Shown: positions 10,565-21,815, numbered from the stretch's first letter. The stretch: DNA of 64,000 nt from Branchinecta lynchi (GCA_023053575.1 JAKZAP010000014.1:21230938-21294937), one strand, 5' to 3'. The notes: generated by a model not told the origin, from the letters alone. Made by a program: numbers and translations.

Positions 10565-10900
10565 TATATAACTAATCAAACCTTCACTAAAATAAACTAA
10601 AAATTATTTAATTCGTTTGTCAATTTGTCCTCTCTCGTCTTCAAACCCTCTATTCACCAACTACCCCCAAGGAGATGTTTCTTTAACCGATTTTTAAACT
10701 GCGGTACACTTTCTGCTTCTCGAATTGCGTCTGGAAAAGTATCCAGACCACCGTACCTGAATGCCTTGCCCCATGGCTAGAACGAACTGTGCTTCTTGGC
10801 TCACTTACCAGGTCTCCAGCATGCTTCGTAGCATGTCCGTGATAAAATGAGTTAAAACAAGCAAATTACTAAAAACATCAGGCGCGAAACCATTCAGACT
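10565..10900 (-). mobile_element. LINE 3' end, minus strand, with protein C-terminus
   Basis: The reverse strand across about 10668-10777 reads FRYGGLDTFPDAIREAE then QFKNRLKKHL, a typical end of a non-LTR retrotransposon reverse-transcriptase protein. It is 5'-truncated. Confidence 0.6.
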
Positions 10901-11012
10901 CTGTAACACAAAAATACCAATTTGGATGGGGCATAAAAAGAGTACTAAGCTGGCTTTTCAGTTAAACTTTAAAATGGGATGAAGGAAATATTCTCTAATG
11001 TCATCGGGTAGT

Positions 11013-11299
11013 GAGTGTGTTCCACCCCTCTAATAACAGTAACCATTAGTTACTATTTTCGTTCCGCTTTCGTGAAAAGTTACTACGCTGACCGTTCCAA
11101 CCTTCTCAGAATAGTAACTATTTACTTACCACGCTCTGGAGTGGTAACTACGATCTCTGTGGCGTGATTGGCCCGATTAGGCCGTGGCACGACATTTTGA
11201 TGAAAATAGAGAAATGCACCTTGAAGCCAGGACCATGGCTTCATGTCCTGTCAGATGGCATCATGTGTAGTAATTACGGCAAGTAGGATGGAACAAGCT
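11013..11299. mobile_element. family J MITE, second copy
   Basis: The left end is GAGTGTGTTCCACCCCTC and the right end 'aggatggaacaagct'. The inner 'gtaactatttacttaccacgctc' matches the copy at 8703. The copy is slightly degenerate and lacks the palindromic insert. Confidence 0.8.
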
Positions 11300-11319
11300 A
11301 GTGTGTTCCCTTAATCTGA

Positions 11320-11850
11320 TGAAGTTGCGGATCGTTTTGTAAATCAGTGATTCGTATCTTAAGGTTGGTTTAGGACCCCATGAACTAAACTGGATGGTGA
11401 GTTTTCGTGTAGATGCTTTACCGGTGGGTGCGAGAAGAAAATATACTGGGGAATTAAGTGCGGTTCTGGTCCTTATTTTTGCCCGTGCGGAAAGATGGAT
11501 GAAGATGTGGAACACTTGATTTGTTCTTGTAGTGAGTTGGGGGATCTAAGGAGAGAAGTTTTTGGTAAGGAGGTTATTCAAGAGAGGTCTTTGAAAGATT
11601 TGATGGGTAGTAAAGTGTTCCAAGAGTTGCGTCGGTTGGGTAGATTCCTGAAGGTTGCCATGGAGCACCGTGAACGTTTTATTGTAGGTTGATGTTGTGG
11701 TAGGGATAGGTATTAGTTTGTTTGATAGTTATATAGTTATTAGAAGTATGAGTTGAGTGTTGAATATTTGGATTAAATATTTATTTTAATATTTTGTCCC
11801 GCTATGGCCCATAGGGCTTTTTTTGGGAATACATTCATTCATTCATTCCT
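11320..11850 (+). mobile_element. LINE 3' end abutting exon 11879
   Basis: The frame at about 11460-11692 encodes a Cys/His motif (CPCGKMDEDVEHLICSC) and a helical tail ending in RFIVG. This is the zinc-knuckle-like C-terminus seen in non-LTR retrotransposon proteins. Upstream homology (FRVDALPVGARR) lies in another frame, so there is a frameshift near 11455. The 3' UTR contains 'gctatggcccatagggcttttttt' and ends in (ATTC)n at about 11834-11847, only about 30 bp before the next host exon. Confidence 0.75.
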
Positions 11851-11878
11851 ATTGTCTTTGACCCTTCTTTTCTTCTAG

Positions 11879-12150
11879 GTGTGTTTTCGCTTGCAAAACC
11901 GCATTTACCTACAGACCACTCGGACCGGTCATCACCAACTCCGTCGGAGATGTCTAAGACCGACCCTCGGATGACAGGGGAACACCACCGGATGGAGCCT
12001 CGACGACCGGGCCGTTTGATTGGTCGGGTTGAGGAAGCGGTTGTTAAGAATCCGGCTTTAAAGGAAGAGCAGGAGTCGCCGGCTTCAGAACCGAAGATTC
12101 CCAGTAAAGGGAAGAAGCCGGAAATGCTCCAGGTGAAACGGATCCCAAGA
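11879..12150 (+). CDS. fourth exon of the unidentified gene
   Basis: The acceptor is 'acccttcttttcttctag' and the donor AAGA|GTAAGC. The first two bases complete the Gly codon begun at 8624; the exon then has exactly 90 codons (residues 594-683) and ends on a codon boundary, as the next exon requires. The product is rich in Ser, Pro, Lys and Glu, with RRPGRLIGRVEEAVVKN and a lysine-rich end (KIPSKGKKPEMLQVKR). It is probably disordered with a short helix. No domain was recognised. The exon is pinned between a LINE tail (ending about 30 bp upstream) and a TIR element starting at 12165, 15 bp after the exon ends. Confidence 0.85.
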
Positions 12151-12164
12151 GTAAGCATACTAAT

Positions 12165-12710
12165 ATTAGTTGCATTTTTGCAGATACCATGGTATCTGTT
12201 ACCTCGGTAACTGGATCTGCAATACTCTATATGACTAAGTCTGAGGAAGAAGGAGTAAGCGTGTCCGTACGACCCAAGCTCAACGACTCAAATTCTGTGT
12301 CAATCAATCACTGCGATCTTTGGGAGCAGCTGTGACAACACTTCTGCCTTTCTTCCGCTAGATGCCCGGAGAGACCGGAGATTTTGCATCGGCAAGGAGA
12401 GATAGTCATCAAGAGTATTAGTCGTTTTAGCAGTTATCGTGGTATCTGATATATGGTTGCTCTGCAAAAACGACAATTGCCGAAATTGCGCTTTTCGAAG
12501 TCATCCCAAAAGAAAAACTGATATTCAGTCACATCACTAAGTTCCCAACAGTTTGGCAAAAATTGTTGAAAGTGAGATGACTTTTTCAGATACCACGACC
12601 AGTTATCACGGTCGTACCGTGGTATCTGACTATCAGATACCACGATAACTGCAAAAACGACTTTAGACCGTGGTATCAAATACCATGGTATCTCCAAAGA
12701 CGTAACTAAT
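12165..12710. mobile_element. family E TIR element, 546 bp
   Basis: The left end, ATTAGTTGCATTTTTGCAGA then TACCATGGTATCTG, is mirrored by 'accatggtatctccaaagacgtaactaat' on the right. Several internal palindromes are of the form GGTATCTGATACC and CAGTTACCGTGG. Related copies are at 31519-33504 and 50390-50760, and a variant subfamily at 41854-42347. No open frame of note. Confidence 0.8.
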
Positions 12711-12785
12711 GATAATAATTTGTTTGAAAATGCCAAATCATACATCCAGCACCTTAGACGCCAACAAAATTCAGACTACAAAACG

Positions 12786-13440
12786 AGAGCTAGAAGCTCA
12801 TTTGTCACTTGCAAAGTTGGGTCAGAGGACGACTGTGGGAATATGTAAACTCGTAGGTTTATTGGAATCCTTTATAAGCAAAACCCTTGAGCCACAACTG
12901 TTCATAGGCCGTTGGGCATCATGAAAATCAATCGTTTGCTTGAAAGTATCTTTTGTAATATTTGGTAAAGATGAGAACTTTAAGGAATTCGTTGGTAATC
13001 AAAACCCTTGAGGCAAAATGAACATGGGCCCTTGGGGATCTTGTAAATCTATAATTTGTTCAGTAGTATTTTTTATACTTTGTAGTTATGATGCGCGCTT
13101 TAAGGGGGCTAGAAATTCATTAAGCAAAACCCTTGAGACACAAACGATCAGGGGCCCTGAGGATGAATGAAAATGATTATTTTGATCAAAAGTATTTTTT
13201 TTATTACTTTGCGGTTAAGATGCGAACTTTGAGGGCGCCACAAATTCGTTTGCAAGCAAAAGCCGTGAGGCAAAAATGGTTTGGACCCTTGGGGATCATG
13301 AAAATGTATCGTTTGCTCAAAGTTATTTTGTGTACCTTGCGGTTAAGACGCGTAAGCTACTCTAAACAATTTGATTGTAAGCAAAACGACCATGGGTCCT
13401 TGTAGTTTATCAAAATGTATTTTTTGGCCAAATTTTGTTT
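12786..13440 (+). mobile_element. family G, left (AT-rich) part with about 120-bp tandem units
   Basis: It begins with GAGCTAGAAGCTCAT then 'cacttgcaaag', the terminus shared with 31896 and 50752. About five units of roughly 120 bp follow, each marked by 'aagcaaaacccttgag' and 'gggcccttggggatcatga'. The G-rich right half present in other copies is missing, so the copy is truncated. Confidence 0.7.
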
Positions 13441-13524
13441 TTCCCTTTGTGGTTCATTGACGCTTCAGCGTGAAAGCGGCTGGATACTGACGTCGAGTGA
13501 GTCATTAGCACATGAAGTAGATCC

Positions 13525-14230
13525 GTTAAACCGCTTTCACATTGACATGTTAAAGTTTAACCGAAAAGCCAACTTATGTTTGTGTCATTTAATTGGAAAA
13601 ACTGAATTATTGGGATTCTGCGAAGTGATTTTTTTATTTTCCACTATCTGCTTTAGTAATGACGGTCAGAATATATGCAGCCGACCCACAACGAAAATTC
13701 GACTATGACGCGAGAAATTTTAATCTCAACACAATAAGCGGCTTTTAGTGGTCAGTGTTGAGATTGGTGAAGATTGCTTAGTCCCTGATGACAAAAAAAA
13801 TCATAAATCTTTCTCATAAGGCATACGACAAAATACAAGTGTATAGAGGTACCACGAACCCCACGCAAATTCCACAATTTGAAAATCGATTAGTCGAGAA
13901 TGGCAAGCCAATTTAAGTGTATAAATTATGGATAACTAGATTGTCCTATCCCAGCTCTTTTCGGTTAAACTTTAAGGTTTTCACACTGAACTACGCAACC
14001 TGTCGCGCTTGCGGTGATGTAACGCAGAGCTTCCACAGACAAATAAAACGCAACGCGTCACCCATCTGATTTTTCAGTTTTGAAGAGAAACTGGAGATTC
14101 ACCTACTAAAGATGAATAAAAACCTACTGCTGATGATTAAAAACTTAATAACTGGTGAAAGAAATAAAAATTCGGCAGAAGAAACCGAAAAAGGAAAACG
14201 TAAATATGCATCCAGCGTGACGTGTTCTCT
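13525..14230. mobile_element. family A copy split by family B
   Basis: The left end 'ttaaaccgctttcacattgac' is at 13525-13547; A-type sequence resumes after 13975 ('ttttcacactgaactacgcaacctg') and continues to at least 14210. The interruption is exactly the family-B element. Confidence 0.7.
13554..13971. mobile_element. family B MITE, piggyBac-like, TTAA TSD
   Basis: The ends AGTTTAACCGAAAAG and CTTTTCGGTTAAACT are perfect inverted repeats, flanked by TTAA at 13550-13553 and 13972-13975. A TTAA duplication is diagnostic of piggyBac-type transposition. Other copies are at 42451-42898 (also TTAA-flanked), 63361-63842 and, related, 35890-36433. There is no transposase. Confidence 0.88.
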
Positions 14231-14244
14231 TGCAGGTGTAAAGC

Positions 14245-15067
14245 CGGTTTCACACTGATGTGTTGAGGCGTTCACACGGAGCTACGCAGTCTCTGCGTCG
14301 CGTTTGCAGTGACGCAACGCAGAGCTTACGGTACGCAGACAAAGAAAACGCAACGCAAGAACAGAACCAAGTTCTACTCTTGCGTTGCGTCAACGCATAC
14401 GCACCAGATTTTTCAGTGAAAAATTTAAGTTCTTGAAGACAAACTGGAGAAAACCTACTAACGATGAAGAAAAACTTAAGGTCTATTCTCGCCGTTCCCC
14501 GAGGAGTCCTCGGGGAACGGCCAGAATAGCGGGAATCACCCCACGCGGACTCCGCGTCCGGAAAACAACGAGAACACGGGGAATGCTTCCAAAATCAATT
14601 TTCTTCTAAAAATAAATATGCAGTTGACGAAATTAGTCCGGATCCACTTTATTTTTGGTTTTGTTTATTCTGATTGTTTTTAATTGATTTACATTGCACC
14701 GACACCAGCAAAAATTGATTCCCCTCTGAATCGGAAAGGGAGTCCTTTTTTGATGAAGGTGATGATAATTGGAGCATTCCCGCTCCTTGGGGACTCGCGA
14801 GAATACGGGGAGTGAGTCTCTGGGACAAACAAAAACGCGGGGACTCTTCAAGTGGAATCCTCGGGAAACGGCGAAAATACGCCTTTAGTAACGATGAAAG
14901 AAACGATAATTCAGCATAAAAAAAACGAGAAAGGAAAAAGTAAATATACAGCCAGCGTGAAAGCCTGTCGAGCAGGTGTGACAGATGTGCTACGCAACCC
15001 GTACGCAGCGCAAAACAAACGCATACGCAGCGCATCGCAACAACGCGTCAATATGAAAGCGGCTTGA
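14245..15067. mobile_element. family A copy split by family P
   Basis: The left end 'aaagccggtttcacactgatg' is near 14230-14250 and the right end 'acgcgtcaatatgaaagcggctt' at 15046-15066. A family-P element interrupts it at 14480-14883. A further A right-end fragment follows at 15068-15145. Confidence 0.75.
14480..14883. mobile_element. family P MITE, piggyBac-like, inserted in family A
   Basis: The ends GGTCTATTCTCGCCGTTCC and GGAAACGGCGAAAATACGCC are inverted repeats, and the left end carries a further self-complementary hairpin (CCGAGGAGTCCTCGG). The flanks are TTAA (14476-14479) and TTTA (14884-14887); unsplit A sequence at about 14145 reads 'cttaataac', so one TTAA was the target. Sister copies are at 15916-16294 and 62504-62917. 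Confidence 0.85.
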
Positions 15068-15145
15068 AAGATACGCTACGCAACCTGTACGCAACGCAAG
15101 ATAAACGCATTGCAACGATGCATCAATGTGAAAGCGCCTTAAAGG
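15068..15145. repeat. family A right-end fragment
   Basis: 'atacgctacgcaacctgtacgcaacg' through 'catcaatgtgaaagcgcctt' duplicates the right end of the neighbouring A copy. Confidence 0.65.
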
Positions 15146-15165
15146 TAGTTTTTGTGCGAAATTAG

Positions 15166-15523
15166 GAACGTGTCCGAAAGCTTGTTGGTGCTGTAAATGC
15201 TGTATTAATGCTGCATTTTCTTTTTTTTATTTGTCCGAAAGCTGTTACCATTTTTTAATTTGGAATGTTTGCCGAATTGTCAGTTGTCTCTTTGAATTTG
15301 TTATGGTTGCCGCCGAAAACACTGAAAGAATCGCCCTACTCCCCAGTTCCTTCTTGAAAATTCAGCATACAATTTAGCATTCTTGCTGAATTTTTCGATG
15401 AATTTTATGCTGAATTAAGGCTGCAATAATTGAGCGAAAAATTTAAGTCCGGAAGCGAAATGCTGCATAAAATGCTGAATTAATTCAGCATTTTCGTTCG
15501 TTTCGGAGCTTTCGGACAGGTTC
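15166..15523. mobile_element. short TIR element upstream of the last exon
   Basis: The ends GAACGTGTCCGAAAGCT and AGCTTTCGGACAGGTTC are inverted repeats, flanked by TAG at 15163-15165 and 15524-15526. The interior is rich in 'aatgctgaatt' and its complement. It ends about 45 bp before the acceptor of the terminal exon. Confidence 0.7.
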
Positions 15524-15568
15524 TAGATCCTTACGACGTGTAACTCTTATCGTTATTCTTTTCTTCAG

Positions 15569-15733
15569 CGGATGCTTCGGGAGGAAAAAGCCATGGCGCG
15601 AAAGAAGAATCGCCACGACCGACCGTGGTACGACGTGTCAGACGAAGAGAACGACCTGTTGCTCGCTCCCTCTCGCCTCTCTGCTGTACCTTCAGTCCGG
15701 TCGAGCAGTGAAGACGAACAAGACACAATCTAA
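15569..15733 (+). CDS. terminal exon of the unidentified gene, -QDTI C-terminus
   Basis: The acceptor is 'cgttattcttttcttcag'. Read in phase 0, as the donor at 12150 demands, it gives 54 codons and a TAA at 15731-15733, closing a 737-residue partial protein. The exon opens with a basic helix (RMLREEKAMARKKNR), then an acidic block with an aromatic pair (RPWYDVSDEEND), a Leu/Ser segment and an acidic tail ending in QDTI. The last four residues match a class III PDZ ligand (acidic at -2, hydrophobic at the end), by inference. I saw no canonical AATAAA in the next 180 bases. The five exon phases agree, so a real gene is likely; the family was not recognised. Confidence 0.87.
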   Translation, partial: RMLREEKAMARKKNRHDRPWYDVSDEENDLLLAPSRLSAVPSVRSSSEDEQDTI

Positions 15734-15915
15734 CTCCTTCATAAGAGAAGCCACCCGTAACAGACACAGTCTCACGCAGACTTCCTGACACGAGTGGATA
15801 GAAGACGTCTTCACGCCTGTAGCACCGAAGTAATCGGCTTTTGGGGAGTCAAATTTATACTTCATTGATGGTATACACACGCCATTTGAAAATAATGTAA
15901 CGCTCCCCTCTAAAT
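15734..15915 (+). other. probable 3' UTR and flank of the five-exon gene
   Basis: No further open frame continues past the TAA. A family-P MITE begins at about 15916, so the 3' UTR is either short or runs into it. No clear polyadenylation signal was found. Confidence 0.45.
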
Positions 15916-16294
15916 TCGAATTCTGGCCGTTCTCCAAGGACTCCTCGGGGAATCGAAGGGAACGGCGAGAATAGAGGGAGTCATTCCATGCGGACTCCAC
16001 GTACAGAATCAGCGAGAACACGGGGAATGCTTCCAAAATGGGTTAATTAGTCTGGATCCACTTTATTTTTGGTTTTATTTATTTTGATCGTGTTTAATTA
16101 ATTTTACATTGCACCAAAACCAGCAGAAATTGATTCCCCTCCGAATCTGAAAGGGAGTCCTTTTTTATGATGGTGATGATAATCGGAGCATTCACCGTCT
16201 CTGGGGACTCGCGAGAATACGGGGAGTGAGTCCTCGGGACAAAAAACATGGGGACTCTTCAAGTGGAGTCCTCGGGGAACGGCGAGAATACGCC
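15916..16294. mobile_element. family P MITE, second copy
   Basis: The right end 'cggcgagaatacgcc' is followed by TTAA at 16295-16298. The left end is degenerate (GAATTCTGGCCGTTCTCC). The interior matches the copies at 14480 and 62504 ('aaagggagtcctttttt', 'gatggtgatgataatcggagc'). Confidence 0.8.
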
Positions 16295-16298
16295 TTAA

Positions 16299-16754
16299 AT
16301 CGTTAAGAACCACGATAGGGCCTCAGTTCGCTTGGATAGTTTTTAAAATATTTGTGTATAGTAACTGCAAAACGTATTCTCTTAAGAAAACTCAAAAGCC
16401 AGTGATCAGTGGCTTCCAAAAGCTACCATTCTGCGGACAGCCGACTAGCCCACCCATTAACAGTAAACAGGGTCGGAATAACGCGAAATCGGCTCGAAAG
16501 TCGATTACCGGTTATCGGCTAAGGGCAAAGCATTGGGAAGACTTATAGTTTCAGTGGTCAGTGAACTGTGGTGGCGATCCATGACGGGGGGGGGGGGGGG
16601 GTCGACACCAAAAATAATAAGGGTACTCCTCCTGTAATCCTTATGAACTTAGGTGCCAAGCTGGACAATTTCGGCTACTTTAAGATATTCGCTGTTTCAG
16701 TCGGGTTTCCTGCTCAGTATTATAATCTTCATGAACCTCACTTGGGTTCCCATT
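16299..16754. other. no recognisable feature
   Basis: It contains a 14-base poly-G run near 16586. Open frames on the plus strand lack domains and splice support. Confidence 0.4.
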
Positions 16755-17063
16755 TGATTTTTCGATATTTCGATTCGATAATCGATAGTCGGTATCGATA
16801 TTTCTTTAGTATGTTTCGTTATAGGATGCGTTTCGTTTCGCCAAAATTATTAACAAAATTGTGGTTAAATAGCATATTCCATCATCTCAAACTCCGAACG
16901 TGTTGCTCCAATTTCGGATATATAAATGTAGGTTATGTTTGATTATTCTCAATAATTATGAATGAATAAATATCGTTTTCGATATCGATATTTACGTTTC
17001 GATATTCGATATCGATATTTGGTCCGATATATCGTTATCGGTATCGGATATCGCCCAACACTA
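16755..17063. mobile_element. hAT-like MITE with GATATCGATA palindromes, partial
   Basis: The right end 'ggatatcgcccaacacta' and the dense 'cgatatcgatat' interior match the complete copy at 30183-30888. The left terminus is missing. Confidence 0.7.
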
Positions 17064-17073
17064 GCTGCACTTG

Positions 17074-17470
17074 AGGGTTGAAGCAGGGACCCATAAATTT
17101 CCTGTAATGACTCGCTATTCAGGGGGCTTGTCATTTCCTATGCTTCTATGTTGCCCGAGCCTCACCTAGTTTCTAAGAATTCCGCTTGGGTGGAATCGGC
17201 GTTCTTGCTCAGATAGACAAAATTGCCTGCATGCCACCAGGTACCTAAGCTAGGACAAAAGATCCAGTATACTATTCCATTACGGAGAAATATTCCTAGT
17301 TCAGCAGAACAGCTGCGACAAATTTTGTCTATCTGGATAGTTGGGTATTTTATTCCCCTGGGTATTTCTCGAACTATGTGACGCTCGGTCAAGAGCGCAT
17401 CAGAAATCTCTTTGACAAGTCCCCTGAATGGCGAGTCATTACAGGAAAATTATGGGTCCCTGGTTGAAGG
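17074..17470. mobile_element. fold-back element with arms of about 60 bp
   Basis: The left arm 17074-17131 ('gggttgaagcagggacccat ... gggggcttgtca') is the near-perfect reverse complement of 17412-17470 ('tgacaagtcccctgaatggc ... ggttgaag'). A second inner inverted pair surrounds 'tagacaaaatt'. No coding capacity. Confidence 0.8.
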
Positions 17471-17639
17471 CTGTTGCGAGGATGATAGAAAAATAAGGGG
17501 CCATTTTTGTAATAACAGTACCGTAGGAATAAATAAGCCTACAGAAGAAATAAGCAAAGTTTGCGGATTTTTAAGGCGGACAGGGAGATCCGCATTCGTG
17601 CTCTTGGATCGGATTCCGGTACATACTCACAGCAGTACT

Positions 17640-17900
17640 ATGATAATAATAATAATAATAATCTGTATTTAAAGCCAGAGGCCATATACATGAACAGGTT
17701 ATACACTAATTAACCAACTAAATTAAACAAAATATAACAAAAATTCAACTTCTATTCTCTCGAAATTTCACTCCTTCATCGATAAATCTACACACTTTAC
17801 TTATTATCTGCGCCGATGTACACTCCAAGATGTCTGGAAGCCGCAAATTCCCCCCAATCAGAGACACCCTTAAATCTATATAAATATTAGTAACAAACAA
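17640..17900 (-). repeat. retroelement 3' tail, minus strand, (TAA)n
   Basis: (TAA)n at 17644-17662 is followed by 'tctgtatttaaagccagaggcc', the reversed arrangement of a LINE tail such as the one at 20880. Confidence 0.45.
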
Positions 17901-19639
17901 AAATTTCGAAGCGGACTTCCTGGGAAATCACCTTTGTCCGTGAATTACCGTTAGTAACATCGAACCAGTTAAAGTATTGATATTTGAAATTAACACACTG
18001 ACATCCTTCGCCGTGTGTTAATTTCCGACCCATTGTTGACGCTTGAAGCCCTCTCCTCTAATTTGTGTTCTCCGATTGGAAAATTACCTGTCCACGATCC
18101 CATCAACGTGATTCTAAATTAGTGAACCTTTATAGAAAATATTTGTTGAGTGTTTTGCGATTATTTTATATTTCTTTATCTTTTTTACTGCACTTACGCC
18201 CTTGGGCAGTGCGTCATAAATTCATTCATACATTCATTCATATCCTTGAAAGCCAAATTTTCAGTACAGGAAAATCAGGCCTTTTACCCGGTCTGATTTC
18301 GTCGGCGTTAGTGGTATTACGACGCTCGATCCGAATTTCCCAGTCTTTAGACGAATGGTCAGATCGCCACAATTTTTCTTCAAAAGTATAGGAGCTACCT
18401 ACGTTGAAGATGGGAGGGAGGGCGGGGGGTGGGGTGAAATTTCATGTTAATTGTTTCAAGATTCAATATTAATTTAATAAAATTAAAATCGACAGAAAAA
18501 AGCACCTTCGGCGGAACTCATTTTCGAGCGGATGCACCGACTGTCAAAAAAAAAAATTTCTATAAGCCTTTTTTTTTTTACTGAAGAACTGTTTTCTGTA
18601 ATCTGAAGGCGTGATATTTAAATTATCGACACTTGTACTCAGGGGGGAGTGACTGAATTTGTGTTTTCAGGCGTGACGTTTTGTAGTGATAGTTTGTAAG
18701 GCGACGTACTTCGGTTAAGACGTGTTAATCCGACTAGGGGCGTGGGGAGTTAAATTTGTGGAGAGCGAATATTCGAGACAGTTTTATCCATTCATTCGAT
18801 TTTTTTCGTGCACACTACCAAGGTCTACTGTTTTTGGGACACCTGCTGATGGGATTGCAGTGCTTCAAGCACCCGTATACTGGTGCTTGCATTTGCCAAG
18901 CCTGACTGTTTTATGGCGGATCAGGCTCCCGTTGACTGTTTACGAGAAGCTCGTTGGTCATAAATACGGGTTTTGCTAGTTTTCAAGGCGCGGGGGACCA
19001 GCGCGGCTAAAAAATAGTGTTGACTAAACTTTTTGAGAATATCGGACATCATTCTACTTTTAGGAGGCGTTATTGACACGTGGCACTGAATCATTGCACT
19101 TGTCTGATATTTCCAGTCAAATATATGGTATTCATTTATTAAAAGAAATATTCGCTTCTTACTTAATAATCTTTGAAGCTTATTCATGAATTCAGCGTCA
19201 AGGTCCAATGTTCCGACGAAGTTTAGTCGAAATTGTAAAACGCATTGTTTTAATAGGCGTAACAGGCTGCATTGCATAGCACTTTACTTGATGTTTACGT
19301 CTTAAAACACACCCTTGTTCAGACTGAAAGTAAAAGGTTCTCATCAATGCAACGTTCGGTGTTGCCACTCTGATACAATTTTTCGAGCTTCTAAAGATCA
19401 GAAAAAGTGTTCTTAGTAGTACTTGAAGTACACGAGTACGATTTGACGCCCATTATACTGTAAAAAACAACTAAATTAACGAATGGAGAACATCGGTCCC
19501 CGAAATAACATCAAGCAGTCGTAACAGAACGAAACGTGTTCTTTTGAAGAAAAGCTGTTACTTTAACTTTCAACAAAGTAGAACTTCAGTGCTTCCCGTG
19601 GCAACCCTGCGACGCTGCTCTTTCCTCGGCCCGCTGGCG
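17901..19639. other. largely unexplained stretch
   Basis: A LINE-like tail on the plus strand lies at about 18185-18240 ('cgcccttgggcagtgcgtca' then (ATTC)n). The remainder has poly-A and poly-T runs near 18547-18580 and open frames on both strands without recognisable domains or consistent splice sites. Confidence 0.4.
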
Positions 19640-19930
19640 GAACCTACCAAGAGATCTGATTGGATCTGCATAAGCCAGAATAGAACCCGGGTCTATTTTC
19701 CTTTGTAAATCTTGTTACAGCGCGCACCGACAAAAAGAGGAATCTGTCTACGCCGTATAAGACCTGATTACACCTTTTTGAACAATGTATTAGACTTTCA
19801 GTTCCGGCAATTATTATTGTCAATCTTGAACCAAATCTTCCTGGTACTGACCTTACGAAGTTCAAACTTTGTCCCCAACGCAGTGTGAGAAGGCTCGTAA
19901 CATATGCACAAGGATGCGCGATGTCAAGAG
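19640..19930. repeat. dispersed repeat, partner of 10240-10560
   Basis: It shares 'cagttccggcaattattatt', 'tcaatcttgaaccaaatctt' and 'cttacgaagttcaaactttg' with the earlier copy. Confidence 0.55.
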
Positions 19931-21815
19931 GAATCGGATAACATACTATTTATTGACTTTACAAAAAACAAAGTGATGAGACTTTAAGTTTTCCGTTTCT
20001 CTAAAACATAACATTAAATAGGAATTGCAACGTTATTGTTAGCGAAAATATAATGCGTAGTTTAACCGAAAAGGGCGAAAAAGACTAGTTTTTTGACAAA
20101 CAATGTACGCTGTCCGGTGCGTTTGAATATCGGAGTGGAAACAGTATCTGCAGCGACTTGCGATTTCAGGAGATGCCCCGTTCCCCAAAATCTGTAATGT
20201 TGAATTTCGAGAGTGTTCTTTCTTGGTGGTGTGCTTGAAGAAATGTGACCTGTAGTTTTTATCACTAGAAATATTTGCAGAACCTGTTAGCGCAGTCAGC
20301 GTTAATTTCTCATATTGATTCTATGCGCTCCTAAAACAAGGTGTGCTCATAGTTTACGTCCTTATCCGAAGATAGTACAAACTTCTTGATCCGTCCATAT
20401 TTGTCTGTATTCTACTTTAGTGCCAAAGGTTTTCGGAACATTGCTTTACGGTGCTTTGGAGTTCGTTGGGAGTTTCTTTTTTCTTCTTTCTTTTCTCGGC
20501 TGGAATCCGGTTTCCGGATCCGGCGCGATAGAACGCATCGTAATTTGCTCAAAGCATTTTAGTTGTTTATTTTTATTTTTCTGGATTTTATCTACCTCGT
20601 TCTTAAGCTCATGTTTTTTTTGTTATTGATGGTTTTGTGATTAATTGTGCCATGCATTAAATTACACTTTTAAATCAAATCGTTTCCAGACTCCTTTTCT
20701 GTGTTTCGCCTAGTGACGAAGTTAGTCTCCGAAGTGTCCTACCGTAATGCTACGTGCACTCACAGTCCCGATTTCGTACGCGAAAGTGCGCATGCGAAAT
20801 TCACCTAACCGTGGAAAAAGCTGTATGCGACGCGTACATCGGAACGAGCTCAGAATCCCCAGCTTCATCAGCACAATCACCTAATAATAATAATAATAAT
20901 TATAATTTTATTTTTCACCCATCGAAAAGCACATGGCATAGACGGAGTATGAATAAAGAAAGAAAAGAAGAAGGAAACACTATAAAAAGAGGAAACCAAA
21001 CACAACATAGAGACAATTGTCCAACTACTGTAAGGGGTCAGTGATGTTGTAAATAGTGACGATTTTATTATTTCGAGTCTAAGGAGGGAGGCGGAGCAGG
21101 GATTTACAGAAACGAAAATAAATAGAGCGAATTTATTTTGTATCAGTGTTAGTTAAAATTCGCCAGAAAGGTGCGATGCATACAATGTGAGGCAGGGCAA
21201 GCGAGTTAAAAATCGTGGCGAGAATAAGATGGTTGAAACGCAACTTATTGGCCACACTGGAACCATAAGCTGCAGCAATCTTTTTGCGAATATGTTTGAT
21301 CAACAGTGCTCTGGTCTAAACGATATTCCCGAAGAAGACCTAGTACCAAATCTACAAAGCCCTAGTTAGCGTCATCCTGAAGAAGAAAATCTACCAGCAG
21401 AGGCGACCTCAGTATAGGTAATCGGCCCTACCCAAAAGAAAGGCCGAAAGTGACCGACGATAACGTTGGAGCGTTAACGTTAAAGTTGCTCCGCTAGCCT
21501 GCGTAAAGTATTTACGGACGCAGGCAAGAAGTTCGACTGTAGTTAATAGTCCGGGATCCAGGCACCTCTATCGTTCAAGGGGGGTAGCTCGACAGCTGCA
21601 GAAGGTCTGAAGATCTTTTCTAGACCTAATTTTTGTGCTGTGGACGAAAATCGTACCGCGCCGATGTAGGTCACCGACTTTTTAGCCTATAAAGGCAGAT
21701 TTGGCCTATAAAGACGAACTTTCAAAAAATAATTTTCCTAGCAGGATTGAATAAACTAAATCAAAAAAACTATACAGATTCTGATCCTTTTTTTCTGGGC
21801 TATCGAATGGTTTAT
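19931..21815. other. stretch with little recognisable content
   Basis: 'gtttaaccgaaaagggcg' at about 20059 is a family-B end fragment. A (TAA)n tail at 20882-20900 on the minus strand resembles that at 17644. No exon could be supported; the open frames at 20420-20629 and 20754-21044 show no domain. Confidence 0.4.

Noticed and set aside
12434..12745. 103-residue minus-strand protein
   Set aside because: It is the palindromic interior of the family-E element; the repeated IPRY/IPWY phrases come from GGTATCTGATACC motifs.
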